A DNA stretch of 64,000 nucleotides, taken from NCBI GenBank assembly GCA_000431315.1, contig HF989692.1, positions 11,219 to 75,218 of the forward strand, in the 5' to 3' direction. Numbering within the stretch: the stretch's first letter is position 1; every line of letters starts with the position of its first letter. The stretch is from Brachyspira sp. CAG:484 (GTDB taxonomy: Bacteria > Cyanobacteriota > Vampirovibrionia > Gastranaerophilales > Gastranaerophilaceae). The notes under the pieces are model-generated. The model was not told where the DNA came from. It was given only the letters and a program-made list of their open reading frames with translations, and ran no database searches. A program made the translations under genes and the position numbers. This document shows positions 50,850-60,292 of this stretch, in pieces.

Positions 50850-53800
50850 CTAATTTACAAGTAGCCGGTCAAGGCAAGCCTTTGAAGAATACTGCCATTC
50901 GCGGTAAGTAACTCTGTTTACCTTAAACCCTGAACGCTCTATAATTGACTGCTTTTTCATATTTGAAACCGTAGGACGTTCACTATCCTCAACACCGTCA
51001 ACTTCTATTACAAATTTGTCATCCACAAGCAAATCTGCACTTAAGCCGGCAATTTCAACTCCTGCACGAACTTTATGTCCCAGTTCGCGCAAAGTTTGTG
51101 CTATTTCGCGTTCAAGTTTATTTTTATAGATATTCTCATCAATATCCGGATTATTTAATGCTTGCTGCTTATTCTGGTATTCTTCAATATATGCCATATA
51201 ATCCCTGAACAATCCCTCCTGAAGATCTTTAGGGTCACGTGAAACAAAGTTTATTACTTTGTATCTGGCACGTGTAATGGCAACATTAAATAGGTTTGGC
51301 TTTTGCAGGAATGTAAGGCTCTGCGGGAAGCTGTTAGGTGCAAATGCCCATGACATTAGGATAATGTCACGTTCATCCCCCTGGAAGGTATGTGCTGTAC
51401 CTATTTCTATCTGGTGCTTTCTAACCATATGATCAGAAAGTACCTTTGAAACCGAAACTTTAAGCTGTTCAACCTGAGCTCTGAATGGTGAAATTATCCC
51501 GATTGAAACAGGATTATCAGGATTTTTGCGTTCATCCTCTACAACTATATCGTATAATCGCTTAACCAAAGCTTCTATTTCCGGCAGGTTACGGGTAGCG
51601 TCAAAATCGACACGTCCATCAGGAACCATAACAGTTTCAAGAACCTTTCCATCTCCTACATCTTTTTTCATTACACGCATCCTGCCGCCGTAGAATTCCC
51701 TGTTAGAAAATTCGATGATTGGCGGGAGGCTTCTGAAATGTTCGTCAAGCATAACTGAATTCATTGAATAGTAATCAGCTAAGTCAAACATTGAATTTGT
51801 TCTGAAACGCCACATAAGCTGGTATTTGTCAGGAATACCATACTGGCTTAAGAAGGATTGCTCTTTAGCTTTTTCAAGGAATGAAAGGTGAGGAAGCTGT
51901 TTGTCATCACCTACAATTACAGCCCTCTTAGCCCTGAATAGGATAGGGAAGCAGCTTGCAATATCACACTGTGAAGCCTCATCAATGATTGCAACATCAA
52001 ACATTCCCGGTTTGAGTGGAAGCGAACCGGAAATTGCATAGGTTGTCACACACCAGCAAGGAAAGGCTTCAAGAAGAGGTTTAAAGTCTTCATTTTCAAG
52101 GATTCTGTTTTGAAGATTTTTCTTGCGTTCTACAAGGGACTTAGCATGAACTATGAGCCTTTGCCGTTTAATCTGGTCGCGCAATAGACCCTTTAAAGCT
52201 TCACGCCGTCTGCCTTTTAAAATATTGATTGCAAGTGGTTTTTGCTTCTTCTTCATCTGGCGGATTTGTTCTGATAAAACGTGAAGGTTTCCGGTTTTCT
52301 GAATATCAGATTCAATTTTTCTCAAACGCCAGATTAAATTTGCTACCTCAAGCTCTGATTTTAAAACTCCGAGATTTTCATAATCAACATCAAAATTTTT
52401 CAATTTAAGGATTTTTTTCAGCTGGCTTACACTGCCATAGTTTGCAATATTAGCAAAGAAGCCTGTTTTATCCATATTATTTTCCAAAGTCTTTATAATA
52501 TTTGAAATTGTATCGATTTCGGATTTTTTTAGTGTTGTTTTAATGAATTGGGTATTTCCTATAGCCTTTTCCTGCTGCTCAACATCAAGAGAAAGATTAT
52601 GCCAGTCATTTTCAAGTTTGATAATTTGTTCGCACTTATTTTCCATTTGTTTAAGCAGGTCAAGATGCTGTTTCATGTCATCAACACCGGCAAAAAGGCT
52701 ATCCTCAAAGTCGCTGTCAATATCAACTTTGCCTGACAGGAGGTCTTGAAGCTGATAACTCAATTGCTTCTGATAATTCAAACGCCCTGCCCGAAGAGCA
52801 AGAAACGGCGCTCCAAGTTCATTCAGTCTGTCTGCAACAACATCAACCGCTTTATCCATACGGGAGGCAACAAGAACTGTTTTACCGTTTGCGATTAAGT
52901 GTGCAACAAGGTTTACGATTGTCTGGGATTTTCCTGTTCCGGGAGGTCCCTGAACTGCAATGAATTTGTTATTATCGATATTTTTAATAACTCTTTCCTG
53001 TGAGTCACTAAGAGAAAGAGGGGTTATAGGATAAAAGTCCGAAACAGTTTTCATATCTTTAATAGGAACTGATTTTTCTTTAGATAAATTAAATTCCTCA
53101 TTAATAATATTTAATGCTGTTTCGCGGTATGTACCGCTTGGTCTTTCTGCTATTTGCGTAAGTTCATGCAAAACACCGGCAGTTACTGACGGGCGCTTTG
53201 TAAGGATTATTGCAGATTGGCTTGTCAGGTTAATTTTTTCGAGTTTTTTAACCTGTTTTTGTTTTGTTTCTTCTTCCTCAATTATTGCTTCAACATTCTC
53301 TGCATTAATCTTTTCTTCATAAAATTCTTTTGCAATATCTTTTGAAATATTATCTTCGTCAACATTATTTTTGCTGTCAAGAGTAATATCAATTTCCGGA
53401 ATAATAGACTTCAAAGTAGTCAGGAATATTTCCAGGCTTTCATTTGTAATTGGAAGGGATGGAACAACTTCCAGCAATCCTTCAAGAAGCTGTTCGACTT
53501 CATCATCGTCGTCACTCTTTTTCATCAGCGCAGTAAGTGCACCGGTGTTAAGTGAAAGCACTTCATCCTGAGGAATACAGTTTATATTAACTCCGTTTCT
53601 TTCAAGACGGCATGGAAGATACAAAAGCGGGGTTAAAAATTCATTCTGCTTTCTTGTTTTAGAACTTTTACCTACAAGAAATAAATATCCATAAATAAGG
53701 TATTTATCCTTCTGGCTCATTTCAGATTGAATCATAAGCTCTGTAAGCTTGCTGTCACTGCCGTCAAGACGGAGAAATTCTTCATTATTAGTTAAAAGTT

Positions 53801-53969
53801 CTTCCTCGCCTTTGAGGAAAATCCATTTGTTATCTTTGTCGCCTTTAAGGTTTCTGAACGTAGAACTCTTAACCTCTTCACGTACACAGTCATGAAGGTA
53901 CTGGCTTAGTTTTTTGATAAAACTGTTATTAAATGCTGAATTAATTGCTTTTGTTGCTTCCTGTAACAT
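50850..53969 (-). CDS. SF1 DNA/RNA helicase with C-terminal nuclease-like domain
   Basis: 1039 aa. N-terminal DUF4011-like region (1-310), then a helicase core split by a long coiled insertion: Walker A QGPPGTGKSQT (near 340), DEAS Walker B (IIDEASQCDIA, near 670), GDDKQLPH, and the C-terminal motifs IGTAHTFQGDERD and NVAITRARY (Dna2/UPF1 family). The last 100 residues (LEREIAQTLRELGHKVRAGV, then FVIEVDGVE) look like a Vsr/DUF559-type PD-(D/E)xK nuclease. GGAAAGGAA precedes the ATG. Role in DNA repair or defence is unsettled. Confidence 0.85.
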   Translation of the reverse strand: MLQEATKAINSAFNNSFIKKLSQYLHDCVREEVKSSTFRNLKGDKDNKWIFLKGEEELLTNNEEFLRLDGSDSKLTELMIQSEMSQKDKYLIYGYLFLVGKSSKTRKQNEFLTPLLYLPCRLERNGVNINCIPQDEVLSLNTGALTALMKKSDDDDEVEQLLEGLLEVVPSLPITNESLEIFLTTLKSIIPEIDITLDSKNNVDEDNISKDIAKEFYEEKINAENVEAIIEEEETKQKQVKKLEKINLTSQSAIILTKRPSVTAGVLHELTQIAERPSGTYRETALNIINEEFNLSKEKSVPIKDMKTVSDFYPITPLSLSDSQERVIKNIDNNKFIAVQGPPGTGKSQTIVNLVAHLIANGKTVLVASRMDKAVDVVADRLNELGAPFLALRAGRLNYQKQLSYQLQDLLSGKVDIDSDFEDSLFAGVDDMKQHLDLLKQMENKCEQIIKLENDWHNLSLDVEQQEKAIGNTQFIKTTLKKSEIDTISNIIKTLENNMDKTGFFANIANYGSVSQLKKILKLKNFDVDYENLGVLKSELEVANLIWRLRKIESDIQKTGNLHVLSEQIRQMKKKQKPLAINILKGRRREALKGLLRDQIKRQRLIVHAKSLVERKKNLQNRILENEDFKPLLEAFPCWCVTTYAISGSLPLKPGMFDVAIIDEASQCDIASCFPILFRAKRAVIVGDDKQLPHLSFLEKAKEQSFLSQYGIPDKYQLMWRFRTNSMFDLADYYSMNSVMLDEHFRSLPPIIEFSNREFYGGRMRVMKKDVGDGKVLETVMVPDGRVDFDATRNLPEIEALVKRLYDIVVEDERKNPDNPVSIGIISPFRAQVEQLKVSVSKVLSDHMVRKHQIEIGTAHTFQGDERDIILMSWAFAPNSFPQSLTFLQKPNLFNVAITRARYKVINFVSRDPKDLQEGLFRDYMAYIEEYQNKQQALNNPDIDENIYKNKLEREIAQTLRELGHKVRAGVEIAGLSADLLVDDKFVIEVDGVEDSERPTVSNMKKQSIIERSGFKVNRVTYREWQYSSKACLDRLLVN

Positions 53970-54077
53970 GGACTATTCCTTTCCGCAGACCTGTACATTT
54001 CCTGACGGGAAAAACATTCTATCTTTTACTTATCAGAGTTCTTCCTTTTTCTACTATTTTACGCTAAAATAGGCAAT

Positions 54078-55211
54078 ATGGACATCATTAAAATAAAGGA
54101 TACTTCAAATAAATTATACTATGTAGGCGGGGTTGTCCGCGATGAAATATTAGGTATAAAAAGTTTTGATGTTGATATGACTTATGAAGGTAATGCAATT
54201 GAGTTTGCAAAAAACAACTTAATCAAACCGGACGAACAATCAAACTTTCAGGATACCGGCTGTATTTCAGAAATTTTGCAGATTAACGAGCCTTTCGGTA
54301 CTGTACGCGTAAAAATTGAGGGGCGGGAGGTTGATATTGCATCAACAAGACAGGAAGTATACGAGCGAAAAGGGCATCTGCCAAAAGTAACAAAAATCGG
54401 CTGTACCTTGAAAGAAGATGTCATGCGCCGGGATTTTACAGTTAATACTCTTGCAAAATCTGTGAGCACAGGAGAAATTATTGACTACACAGGAGGTCTT
54501 GAGGATATTAAAACTAAAACTCTTCGTGTATTGCATGACAGGAGTTTTATTGATGATCCAACCAGAATTTTACGCGGTCTGAAGTTTTCAATTCGCTTTG
54601 GTTTTGAACTTGATGAACATACAAAAAAACTTCAGGATAAATACTTGCACAATGTAAATTATGACATGTGCTATAAACGTATAAAAAAAGAACTTATTGA
54701 AACATTTAACCTAAATTCACAAAAAGCATTTGAAAAATTTATAAATGAAGGTATCTGCAAGCTTATAACAACAACCCCAGCACAACTGCCGAAGGTAAAC
54801 ATAGAAGAACTTGTTAATAAATACAAAATCGAACATCCATGGATTATTTATGCAGGAGTTTTAAAAGATTTGTCAAGGCTGCCGCTTACAAAAACAGAAC
54901 AAAAAATCCTTGACGATTTTAATGCAGCCGGAAATCCCAAAACTGATTTTGAACTATATAAAGCATTTGAAAAAGTATCAATTAAAACTGTAATTCTTTA
55001 TGCAGTACTGAAGGATTATGAAAAAGCAATACATTATCTTGATAATCTTAGAGGAATAAAAATATCCATAAACGGCAAGGATTTACAAGCCATAGGACTG
55101 CCTCCGTCAGCAAAATATGCAACAATTTTTGACAAAGTACTTGAACAAAAACTTGCAAGCCCCGGTATGAATAAATCAGAAGAGTTAAGTATTGCTCAGA
55201 AATTTTTATGA
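54078..55211 (+). CDS. cca: tRNA nucleotidyltransferase / poly(A) polymerase family (CCA-adding type)
   Basis: 377 aa. Class II features: LYYVGGVVRDEILG (near 12-25), SFDVDMTYEG with the metal-binding Asp pair, CTLKEDVMRRDFTVN, and DDPTRILRGLKFSIRFGF. It adds or repairs the tRNA CCA end; the window's tRNAs do not encode CCA, so the cell needs this. CCA-adding and poly(A) polymerase cannot be separated securely from sequence. No Shine-Dalgarno; TAAAAT stands 7 nt before the ATG, suggesting a leaderless mRNA. Confidence 0.88.
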   Translation: MDIIKIKDTSNKLYYVGGVVRDEILGIKSFDVDMTYEGNAIEFAKNNLIKPDEQSNFQDTGCISEILQINEPFGTVRVKIEGREVDIASTRQEVYERKGHLPKVTKIGCTLKEDVMRRDFTVNTLAKSVSTGEIIDYTGGLEDIKTKTLRVLHDRSFIDDPTRILRGLKFSIRFGFELDEHTKKLQDKYLHNVNYDMCYKRIKKELIETFNLNSQKAFEKFINEGICKLITTTPAQLPKVNIEELVNKYKIEHPWIIYAGVLKDLSRLPLTKTEQKILDDFNAAGNPKTDFELYKAFEKVSIKTVILYAVLKDYEKAIHYLDNLRGIKISINGKDLQAIGLPPSAKYATIFDKVLEQKLASPGMNKSEELSIAQKFL

Positions 55212-55427
55212 CTTTTTCTTTGGTGTAAATTCCAAATCATAATCAAGAATTTCTGCAATTATATATGCTTCATGCAGACTTAATGATTTGATTTTCAGTT
55301 TGCTTGATAAACTAGCCAATGTATATTTCTTGCCGGTTTTCTCTGTCATTAACTCTGCAAGTTTTGTAATTGTAACTCCATTCAATGATAGCAATGAATG
55401 GATAATTCTTTTTACATTTTTCTCCAT
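55206..55427 (-). CDS. Small helix-turn-helix-like protein, 73 aa
   Basis: VKRIIHSLLSLNGVTITKLA then LASLSSKLKIKSLSLHEAYI suggests a compact Cro/LLM-like helix-turn-helix with an insertion (TEKTGKKYT). The C-terminus is LDYDLEFTPKKKS. It converges on and overlaps cca by 6 nt. The Shine-Dalgarno is weak. Target unknown. Confidence 0.65.
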   Translation of the reverse strand: MEKNVKRIIHSLLSLNGVTITKLAELMTEKTGKKYTLASLSSKLKIKSLSLHEAYIIAEILDYDLEFTPKKKS

Positions 55428-55580
55428 TAATAAAATTATAATTTATTTGACAAAAAGTCTAAAATATATTATATTAATCATTGAATATCATTAACTCTTA
55501 TGATATATCATTAATATAATTACGGATATTTTATTTGTCTTTTCAGCATGCTATAATTTTGCTGGAGTATGAAAAGGACA

Positions 55581-55616
55581 AAAAAAGCCGTTCCTGTATG
55601 GAACGGCTTTTCTTTT
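55581..55616. terminator. Strong bidirectional terminator downstream of fabF
   Basis: AAAAGCCGTTCC (55583-55594), TGTAT, GGAACGGCTTTT (55600-55611) with A-run and T-run on the two sides. Confidence 0.92.
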
Positions 55617-55630
55617 AAATAACACTGCCA

Positions 55631-56881
55631 CTACACTTCTTTAAGTACAATTGTTGCATTTTGTCCGCCAAACCCGAATGAATTTGATAATGCCGCATGA
55701 ATTTCCGCTTTTCTTGCTTTATGCGGAACATAATCCAAATTAGCAACTTTTTCATCCTGATTATCAAGGTTAATTGTAGGCGGTACAATATTCTCATTAA
55801 TTGCTTTAACACAGGCAATAGCCTCTACTGCACCGGTTGCACCAAGCAAATGACCATGCATACTCTTAGTTGAGCTTACCATAAGCTTTGAATTTTTATT
55901 TCTATCACCGAATACACCTGCAATAGCATGCGATTCTGCAATATCACCTAAACCGGTACTTGTACCGTGAGCATTAATGTAATCAATATCCTCAGGCTTC
56001 ATACCTGCATCTTCAAGTGCAAACTGCATTGAATGGCTTGCCCCTTTACCTTCAGGACATGGCGCAACTACGTCATAAGCGTCAGCTGTTTGACCATAGC
56101 CTGCTATTTCTGCATAGATATGAGCACCGCGTTTTTTAGCATGTTCATACTCTTCAAGAACCAGAACGCCTGCACCCTCTGACATTACAAAGCCATCTCT
56201 GTCGATGTCCCACGGACGGGAAGCTTTCTGAGGTTCGTCATTGCGTTTTGAAAGTGTTCTTGCACTGGAGAATGCTCCGATACCTACGTCACATATAGTA
56301 GCTTCACAACCTCCTGCAACCATAATATCAGCATCTCCGTATTGAATAGCTCTAAACGCATCGCCGATTGAATGAGTACCTGTTGCACAAGCTGAAACAA
56401 CAACTTTATTAATACCTTTGAAGCCGTATTTCATAGAAATTCTACCTGATGCCATGTTTACAATCATCATCGGGATTGTAAACGGAGAACATTTATTAGG
56501 ACCTTTTTCCAATATACGAACATGGTTTTCTTCAAAAGTATGGAAACCACCTGCTGCAGAACTAACAACTACACCAATTTTATATGGATCGACGTCATTA
56601 ACTTCTTCTAATTTAGCATCTTTAACAGCTTCATCAGCAGCAATCATAGCAAACTGAATAAATCTGTCCATTTTCTTTGCTTCTTTAGCATCAAGATACT
56701 CTTCCGGATTGAAATTTTTAACTTCTCCGGAAATTTTAACAACGTGTTTGCTAACGTCGATTAATTCGGAAGTACTTATTCCGCTTTTTCCTTCAACAAG
56801 ACTGTGCCAGAATTTATCAACACCTACACCAAACGGTGAAACAGCACCCAATCCTGTGATTACTACTCTTCTCTTAGTCAT
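55631..56881 (-). CDS. fabF: 3-oxoacyl-ACP synthase II
   Basis: 416 aa condensing enzyme of fatty-acid elongation. Catalytic Cys in VVSACATGTHS, His in NAHGTSTGLGD and His in STKSMHGHLLGA. The frame is open to 56938, but ATG 56881 (MTKRRVV) is the normal family start and follows AAAGGTAAAG. Last gene of the acyl-synthesis cluster, with acpP 110 nt upstream. Confidence 0.96.
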   Translation of the reverse strand: MTKRRVVITGLGAVSPFGVGVDKFWHSLVEGKSGISTSELIDVSKHVVKISGEVKNFNPEEYLDAKEAKKMDRFIQFAMIAADEAVKDAKLEEVNDVDPYKIGVVVSSAAGGFHTFEENHVRILEKGPNKCSPFTIPMMIVNMASGRISMKYGFKGINKVVVSACATGTHSIGDAFRAIQYGDADIMVAGGCEATICDVGIGAFSSARTLSKRNDEPQKASRPWDIDRDGFVMSEGAGVLVLEEYEHAKKRGAHIYAEIAGYGQTADAYDVVAPCPEGKGASHSMQFALEDAGMKPEDIDYINAHGTSTGLGDIAESHAIAGVFGDRNKNSKLMVSSTKSMHGHLLGATGAVEAIACVKAINENIVPPTINLDNQDEKVANLDYVPHKARKAEIHAALSNSFGFGGQNATIVLKEV

Positions 56882-56991
56882 CTCTTTACCTTTTATCCTC
56901 TTAAAATTTACGAGGGGAAAACAATATTCAATTTTCACCCTCGTAATTTAAAAATATCCAGCTTTAAAGCCCGATTAACACTTGCTTAAAA

Positions 56992-57222
56992 TTAAGAGTG
57001 TGAATCAATGTAGTCAACAGCATCTTTAACTGTTTGAATTTTTTCAGCTTCTTCATCAGGAATTTCGCAGCCGAATTCTTCTTCAAAAGCCATAACTAAT
57101 TCAACTGTATCTAATGAATCAGCACCCAAGTCAGCAGTGAAGCTAGCTTCTGGAGTTACTAAAGCTTCATCAACGCTTAATTGATCTACTACAACTTTTT
57201 TAACTTTGTCAAATGTACTCAT
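56992..57222 (-). CDS. acpP: Acyl carrier protein
   Basis: 76 aa, acidic, with phosphopantetheine attachment site GADSLDTVELVM (Ser in DSL). It carries growing acyl chains for the Fab enzymes around it. ATGAGGTAAAG precedes the ATG. Its own consensus promoter lies upstream (57272-57300), allowing high expression independent of the operon. Confidence 0.97.
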   Translation of the reverse strand: MSTFDKVKKVVVDQLSVDEALVTPEASFTADLGADSLDTVELVMAFEEEFGCEIPDEEAEKIQTVKDAVDYIDSHS

Positions 57223-57271
57223 CTTCTTTACCTCATTTAATTTAATTGTATACTATACTTTGTCATTTTAT

Positions 57272-57300
57272 ATTATATCCGGCACATAAATTTTTTGCAA
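57272..57300 (-). promoter_or_regulatory. Internal promoter for acpP-fabF
   Basis: On the minus strand TTGCAA (57300-57295), 17-nt spacer, TATAAT (57277-57272), about 50 nt before acpP. Confidence 0.65.
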
Positions 57301-57336
57301 GGTATTTACATTCCGCCGGGCAGATTGTTAAAAATC

Positions 57337-57561
57337 TTAACTCTTACTTTCTATGTTTTTTGAAAAGATTTTTAAAATCCTTTTTTTAATAGCTTCAGCA
57401 GAAGCAATTTGTTTTTTGCGGGCTATTTGTCCTGCCTGGTTGAAAGCATCGGAAATCCTCATATCTAAATTTAAGGTTTGTTGAGGGGAAAGCGACTGAA
57501 CTTTACCTTTTGCAATTTCTTTTTTCATAAAAACAGTATAGGTTCCCTCAATTCTTGCCAT
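57337..57561 (-). CDS. Small basic protein between fabG and acpP, 74 aa
   Basis: Starts 4 nt after the fabG stop. MARIEGTYTVFMKKEIAKGK then a helical part (LDMRISDAFNQAGQIARKKQ) and a basic end. No Shine-Dalgarno is visible, so it probably depends on translation of fabG. No family is recognised; its place inside the fab cluster suggests a lipid-related or regulatory role. Confidence 0.65.
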   Translation of the reverse strand: MARIEGTYTVFMKKEIAKGKVQSLSPQQTLNLDMRISDAFNQAGQIARKKQIASAEAIKKRILKIFSKNIESKS

Positions 57562-57565
57562 AAAT

Positions 57566-58291
57566 TTAAATAATCAGCCCTCCGTCGACTTCCAGAACCT
57601 GACCTGTTACGTATTCAGCATCAACTGCCAAAAATTTAACAGCTTTTGCAATATCTTCAGGTTCACCAAGACGTTTCAACGGAATAAAGTCAGTGAATTT
57701 TGAAGTATCCAAATCTTTTGTCATATCAGTATTGATAAAGCCCGGAGCGATTGCGTTAACTCTGATGCCGCGTGAACCAAGTTCTTTTGCCAGAGTTTTT
57801 GTCAAGCCGATTAAACCTGCTTTTGCAGCAGAATAATTTGCCTGTCCGGCATTACCGGAAACGCCTACAACACTTGACATATTAACAATTGCACCGCTTC
57901 TTTGTTTCATCATTACCTTAACTACAGGCTGTGATACATAGAATGCGCTTGAAAGGTTTGTATTAATAACAGCATCCCAGTTTTCTGCACTCATTCTCAT
58001 GAAAAGTCCATCTCTTGTTATACCTGCGTTATTTACAAGTACATCGATTCTGCCGAATTTTGCAAGAACTTCTTCAACGCCTTTTGCTGCTGCTTCCTGA
58101 CTTGAAACGTCAAATTTAAAGGCTTCGGCATTAACTCCGAGAGCTTTAAGCTCTTCTACTGTTTTATTTGCTGCTTCAACATTACCTGCATAATTTACAG
58201 CAATATCATAACCTGCTTTTGCAAGCTCAACTGCGCAAGCCTTACCGATTCCGCGAGATGCGCCTGTAACTAATGCTAATTTTTCAGACAT
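57566..58291 (-). CDS. fabG: 3-oxoacyl-ACP reductase
   Basis: 241 aa SDR enzyme: NADP loop TGASRGIGKA (residues 10-19), NNAG, active-site Ser and YSAAK. Reduces 3-oxoacyl-ACP with NADPH. Overlaps fabD by 16 nt. Confidence 0.96.
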   Translation of the reverse strand: MSEKLALVTGASRGIGKACAVELAKAGYDIAVNYAGNVEAANKTVEELKALGVNAEAFKFDVSSQEAAAKGVEEVLAKFGRIDVLVNNAGITRDGLFMRMSAENWDAVINTNLSSAFYVSQPVVKVMMKQRSGAIVNMSSVVGVSGNAGQANYSAAKAGLIGLTKTLAKELGSRGIRVNAIAPGFINTDMTKDLDTSKFTDFIPLKRLGEPEDIAKAVKFLAVDAEYVTGQVLEVDGGLII

Positions 58292-59229
58292 AATAGCTCC
58301 TCTTTTAAACTTTCAACTGTTGCATCAAGTGATGCCTTATCAAATATATTAAACACCTTAGCTTCAGGTGCAATCTTTTTATTTAAACCGGCAAGAACTT
58401 TACCCGGTCCGATTTCAACAAAGATTTCAACACCTTCTGCTGCCATCTTTTGAATTGTTTGTGTCCAGTGAACTGAAGAATAAATTTGTTTAGGCATCTT
58501 TTCTCTAAAGTCAGAAGCTGAAATTGCAACCTCGGCATCTACATTTGTAATTACCGGAATTGAAGCATCATTTAGTTCAAGATTAGAAACAAATTTTTCA
58601 AATTCCTTTCCTGCCTGTTCCATAAATTTAGAGTGGAATGCTCCTGATACCGGAAGCGGAACAACTCTTCTTGCTCCTTTAGCAAGTAATAACTCACCAG
58701 CTTTGGCAACTGCTGCTTCATCACCAGTGATTACAACCTGTGCAGGAGAATTATAATTTGCGACATCAACATATCCAACCTCTGAAGCATCTTTCAAAGC
58801 TTCCTTCAAAGCTTCTTCCGAAGCATTCAAAACAGCTGACATTGCTCCGCCTTTTGCAGATCCCATCAAATCAGCTCTTTTTTGGATAGCTTTTAGTGTA
58901 TTTTCCAAAGACATAACGCCTGACGCGTACATTGCACAATATTCACCCAAAGAATGACCGGCAACATAAGACGGTATTACTTCACATTTGTCTTTCAACG
59001 CCTCCAGTGCTGCAATAGACATTGTAACTATAGAAGGCTGGGTATTAACAGTCTGTTTCAAAGCCTCTTCAGGTCCTTCAAAGCACATTGTTGTAATACT
59101 TTTACCCAATACTTCATCTGCAGTATCGAAAACCTGTTTTGCGCTTTCGCTTGTTTCATATAAGTCTTTTCCCATGCCTACAGCCTGAGAGCCTTGTCCC
59201 GGAAAAAGAAATGCAACTTTCTTTGTCAT
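58276..59229 (-). CDS. fabD: Malonyl-CoA:ACP transacylase
   Basis: 317 aa: FPGQGSQAVGMG at the start, catalytic GHSLGEYCA (Ser) and the AFHSKFM His. Loads malonyl onto ACP. AAGGAGTAAT precedes the ATG. Between fabH and fabG. Confidence 0.96.
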   Translation of the reverse strand: MTKKVAFLFPGQGSQAVGMGKDLYETSESAKQVFDTADEVLGKSITTMCFEGPEEALKQTVNTQPSIVTMSIAALEALKDKCEVIPSYVAGHSLGEYCAMYASGVMSLENTLKAIQKRADLMGSAKGGAMSAVLNASEEALKEALKDASEVGYVDVANYNSPAQVVITGDEAAVAKAGELLLAKGARRVVPLPVSGAFHSKFMEQAGKEFEKFVSNLELNDASIPVITNVDAEVAISASDFREKMPKQIYSSVHWTQTIQKMAAEGVEIFVEIGPGKVLAGLNKKIAPEAKVFNIFDKASLDATVESLKEELLCLKN

Positions 59230-59278
59230 AATTACTCCTTATAAAATTATTTTTTAAACATGCTACGGCACTAACTGT

Positions 59279-60289
59279 CTAACAGATACCTTCACGAAGC
59301 CTTACAATAGCACCGCCCCATGTCATACCTGCGCCGAAACCGCAAAGAACAGCAGTTGAACCAAGTTTAACATTACCTTTTTCAACGCTCTCTGCAAGTG
59401 CAATTGGAATTGATGCAGCAGAAGTATTGCCGTAATATTTAATGTTAGTAACTACCTTTTCATCAGAATATCCGAGGCGTTCCTGAACAGCCTGTATAAT
59501 TCTGATATTTGCCTGGTGAGGTATCAGGTAATCAATATCTTCAGCTTTCATACCGGCATTTGCAACAAGTTCTTCTACATATTGAGGCAGAACTTTTGCA
59601 ACAAAAGTATAAACACCTCTTCCGTTCATTCTTATACCTTTAGGCTTTTCTTCATACTGTTCAACCAGCGGGCAATTTTTACCGTCAAAAGACAATTCAA
59701 TCAAATTACCATGGCTGCCATCAGCTTTAATATCAATTGCAATAATATCATCAACACCATCTTCAGATGCTGTTACTACCATTGCTCCGGCACCATCACC
59801 AAAAAGGATTGAAGTTCCTCTATCAGCCCAGTCAACAAGACGAGAGTTGTTATCGGTAGCTACAATCAAAATATTTTTATACATACCTGAAGCGATATAA
59901 GCTTTAGCTATACTCATACCGTATATTAAACCTGAGCACGCTGCGGTAATATCAAAAGCAGGGATATTGGTAGTAATACCTAATCTGTGCTGAATATGGC
60001 ATGCTATAGCAGGATACAAATCAGGCGGAGCAGAAGATGCGGCTAAGATTAAGTCTATTTCTTCCGGATTTATCTTAGCTTTTTCTAACGCTTTTTGAGC
60101 AGCCTCAAAACCTAAATCAATTGCGTTCTGTTCTCCTGAAACAACTCTTCTTTCTTTTATACCTGTACGAGTGTAAATCCACTCGTCAGAAGTTTCATAT
60201 AACTTTGTTAAGTCATCATTAGTGATAACTGTTTCGGGTAAACTATATCCAACACCGGCAATACGTACCGGGATTAATTTATCTGTCAT
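59279..60289 (-). CDS. fabH: 3-oxoacyl-ACP synthase III
   Basis: 336 aa initiating condensing enzyme: ITAACSGLIYG (catalytic Cys), HQANIRI (His) and YGNTSAAS (Asn). Begins fatty-acid synthesis from acetyl-CoA (or branched) and malonyl-ACP. Starts 3 nt after plsX, so they are coupled. Confidence 0.96.
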   Translation of the reverse strand: MTDKLIPVRIAGVGYSLPETVITNDDLTKLYETSDEWIYTRTGIKERRVVSGEQNAIDLGFEAAQKALEKAKINPEEIDLILAASSAPPDLYPAIACHIQHRLGITTNIPAFDITAACSGLIYGMSIAKAYIASGMYKNILIVATDNNSRLVDWADRGTSILFGDGAGAMVVTASEDGVDDIIAIDIKADGSHGNLIELSFDGKNCPLVEQYEEKPKGIRMNGRGVYTFVAKVLPQYVEELVANAGMKAEDIDYLIPHQANIRIIQAVQERLGYSDEKVVTNIKYYGNTSAASIPIALAESVEKGNVKLGSTAVLCGFGAGMTWGGAIVRLREGIC

Positions 60290-60292
60290 TCT

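Noticed and set aside
50605..50853. 82-aa open frame beside ssrA
   Set aside because: No Shine-Dalgarno or leaderless signal, Cys/Phe/His-rich unlikely composition, and it covers the probable ssrA promoter region.
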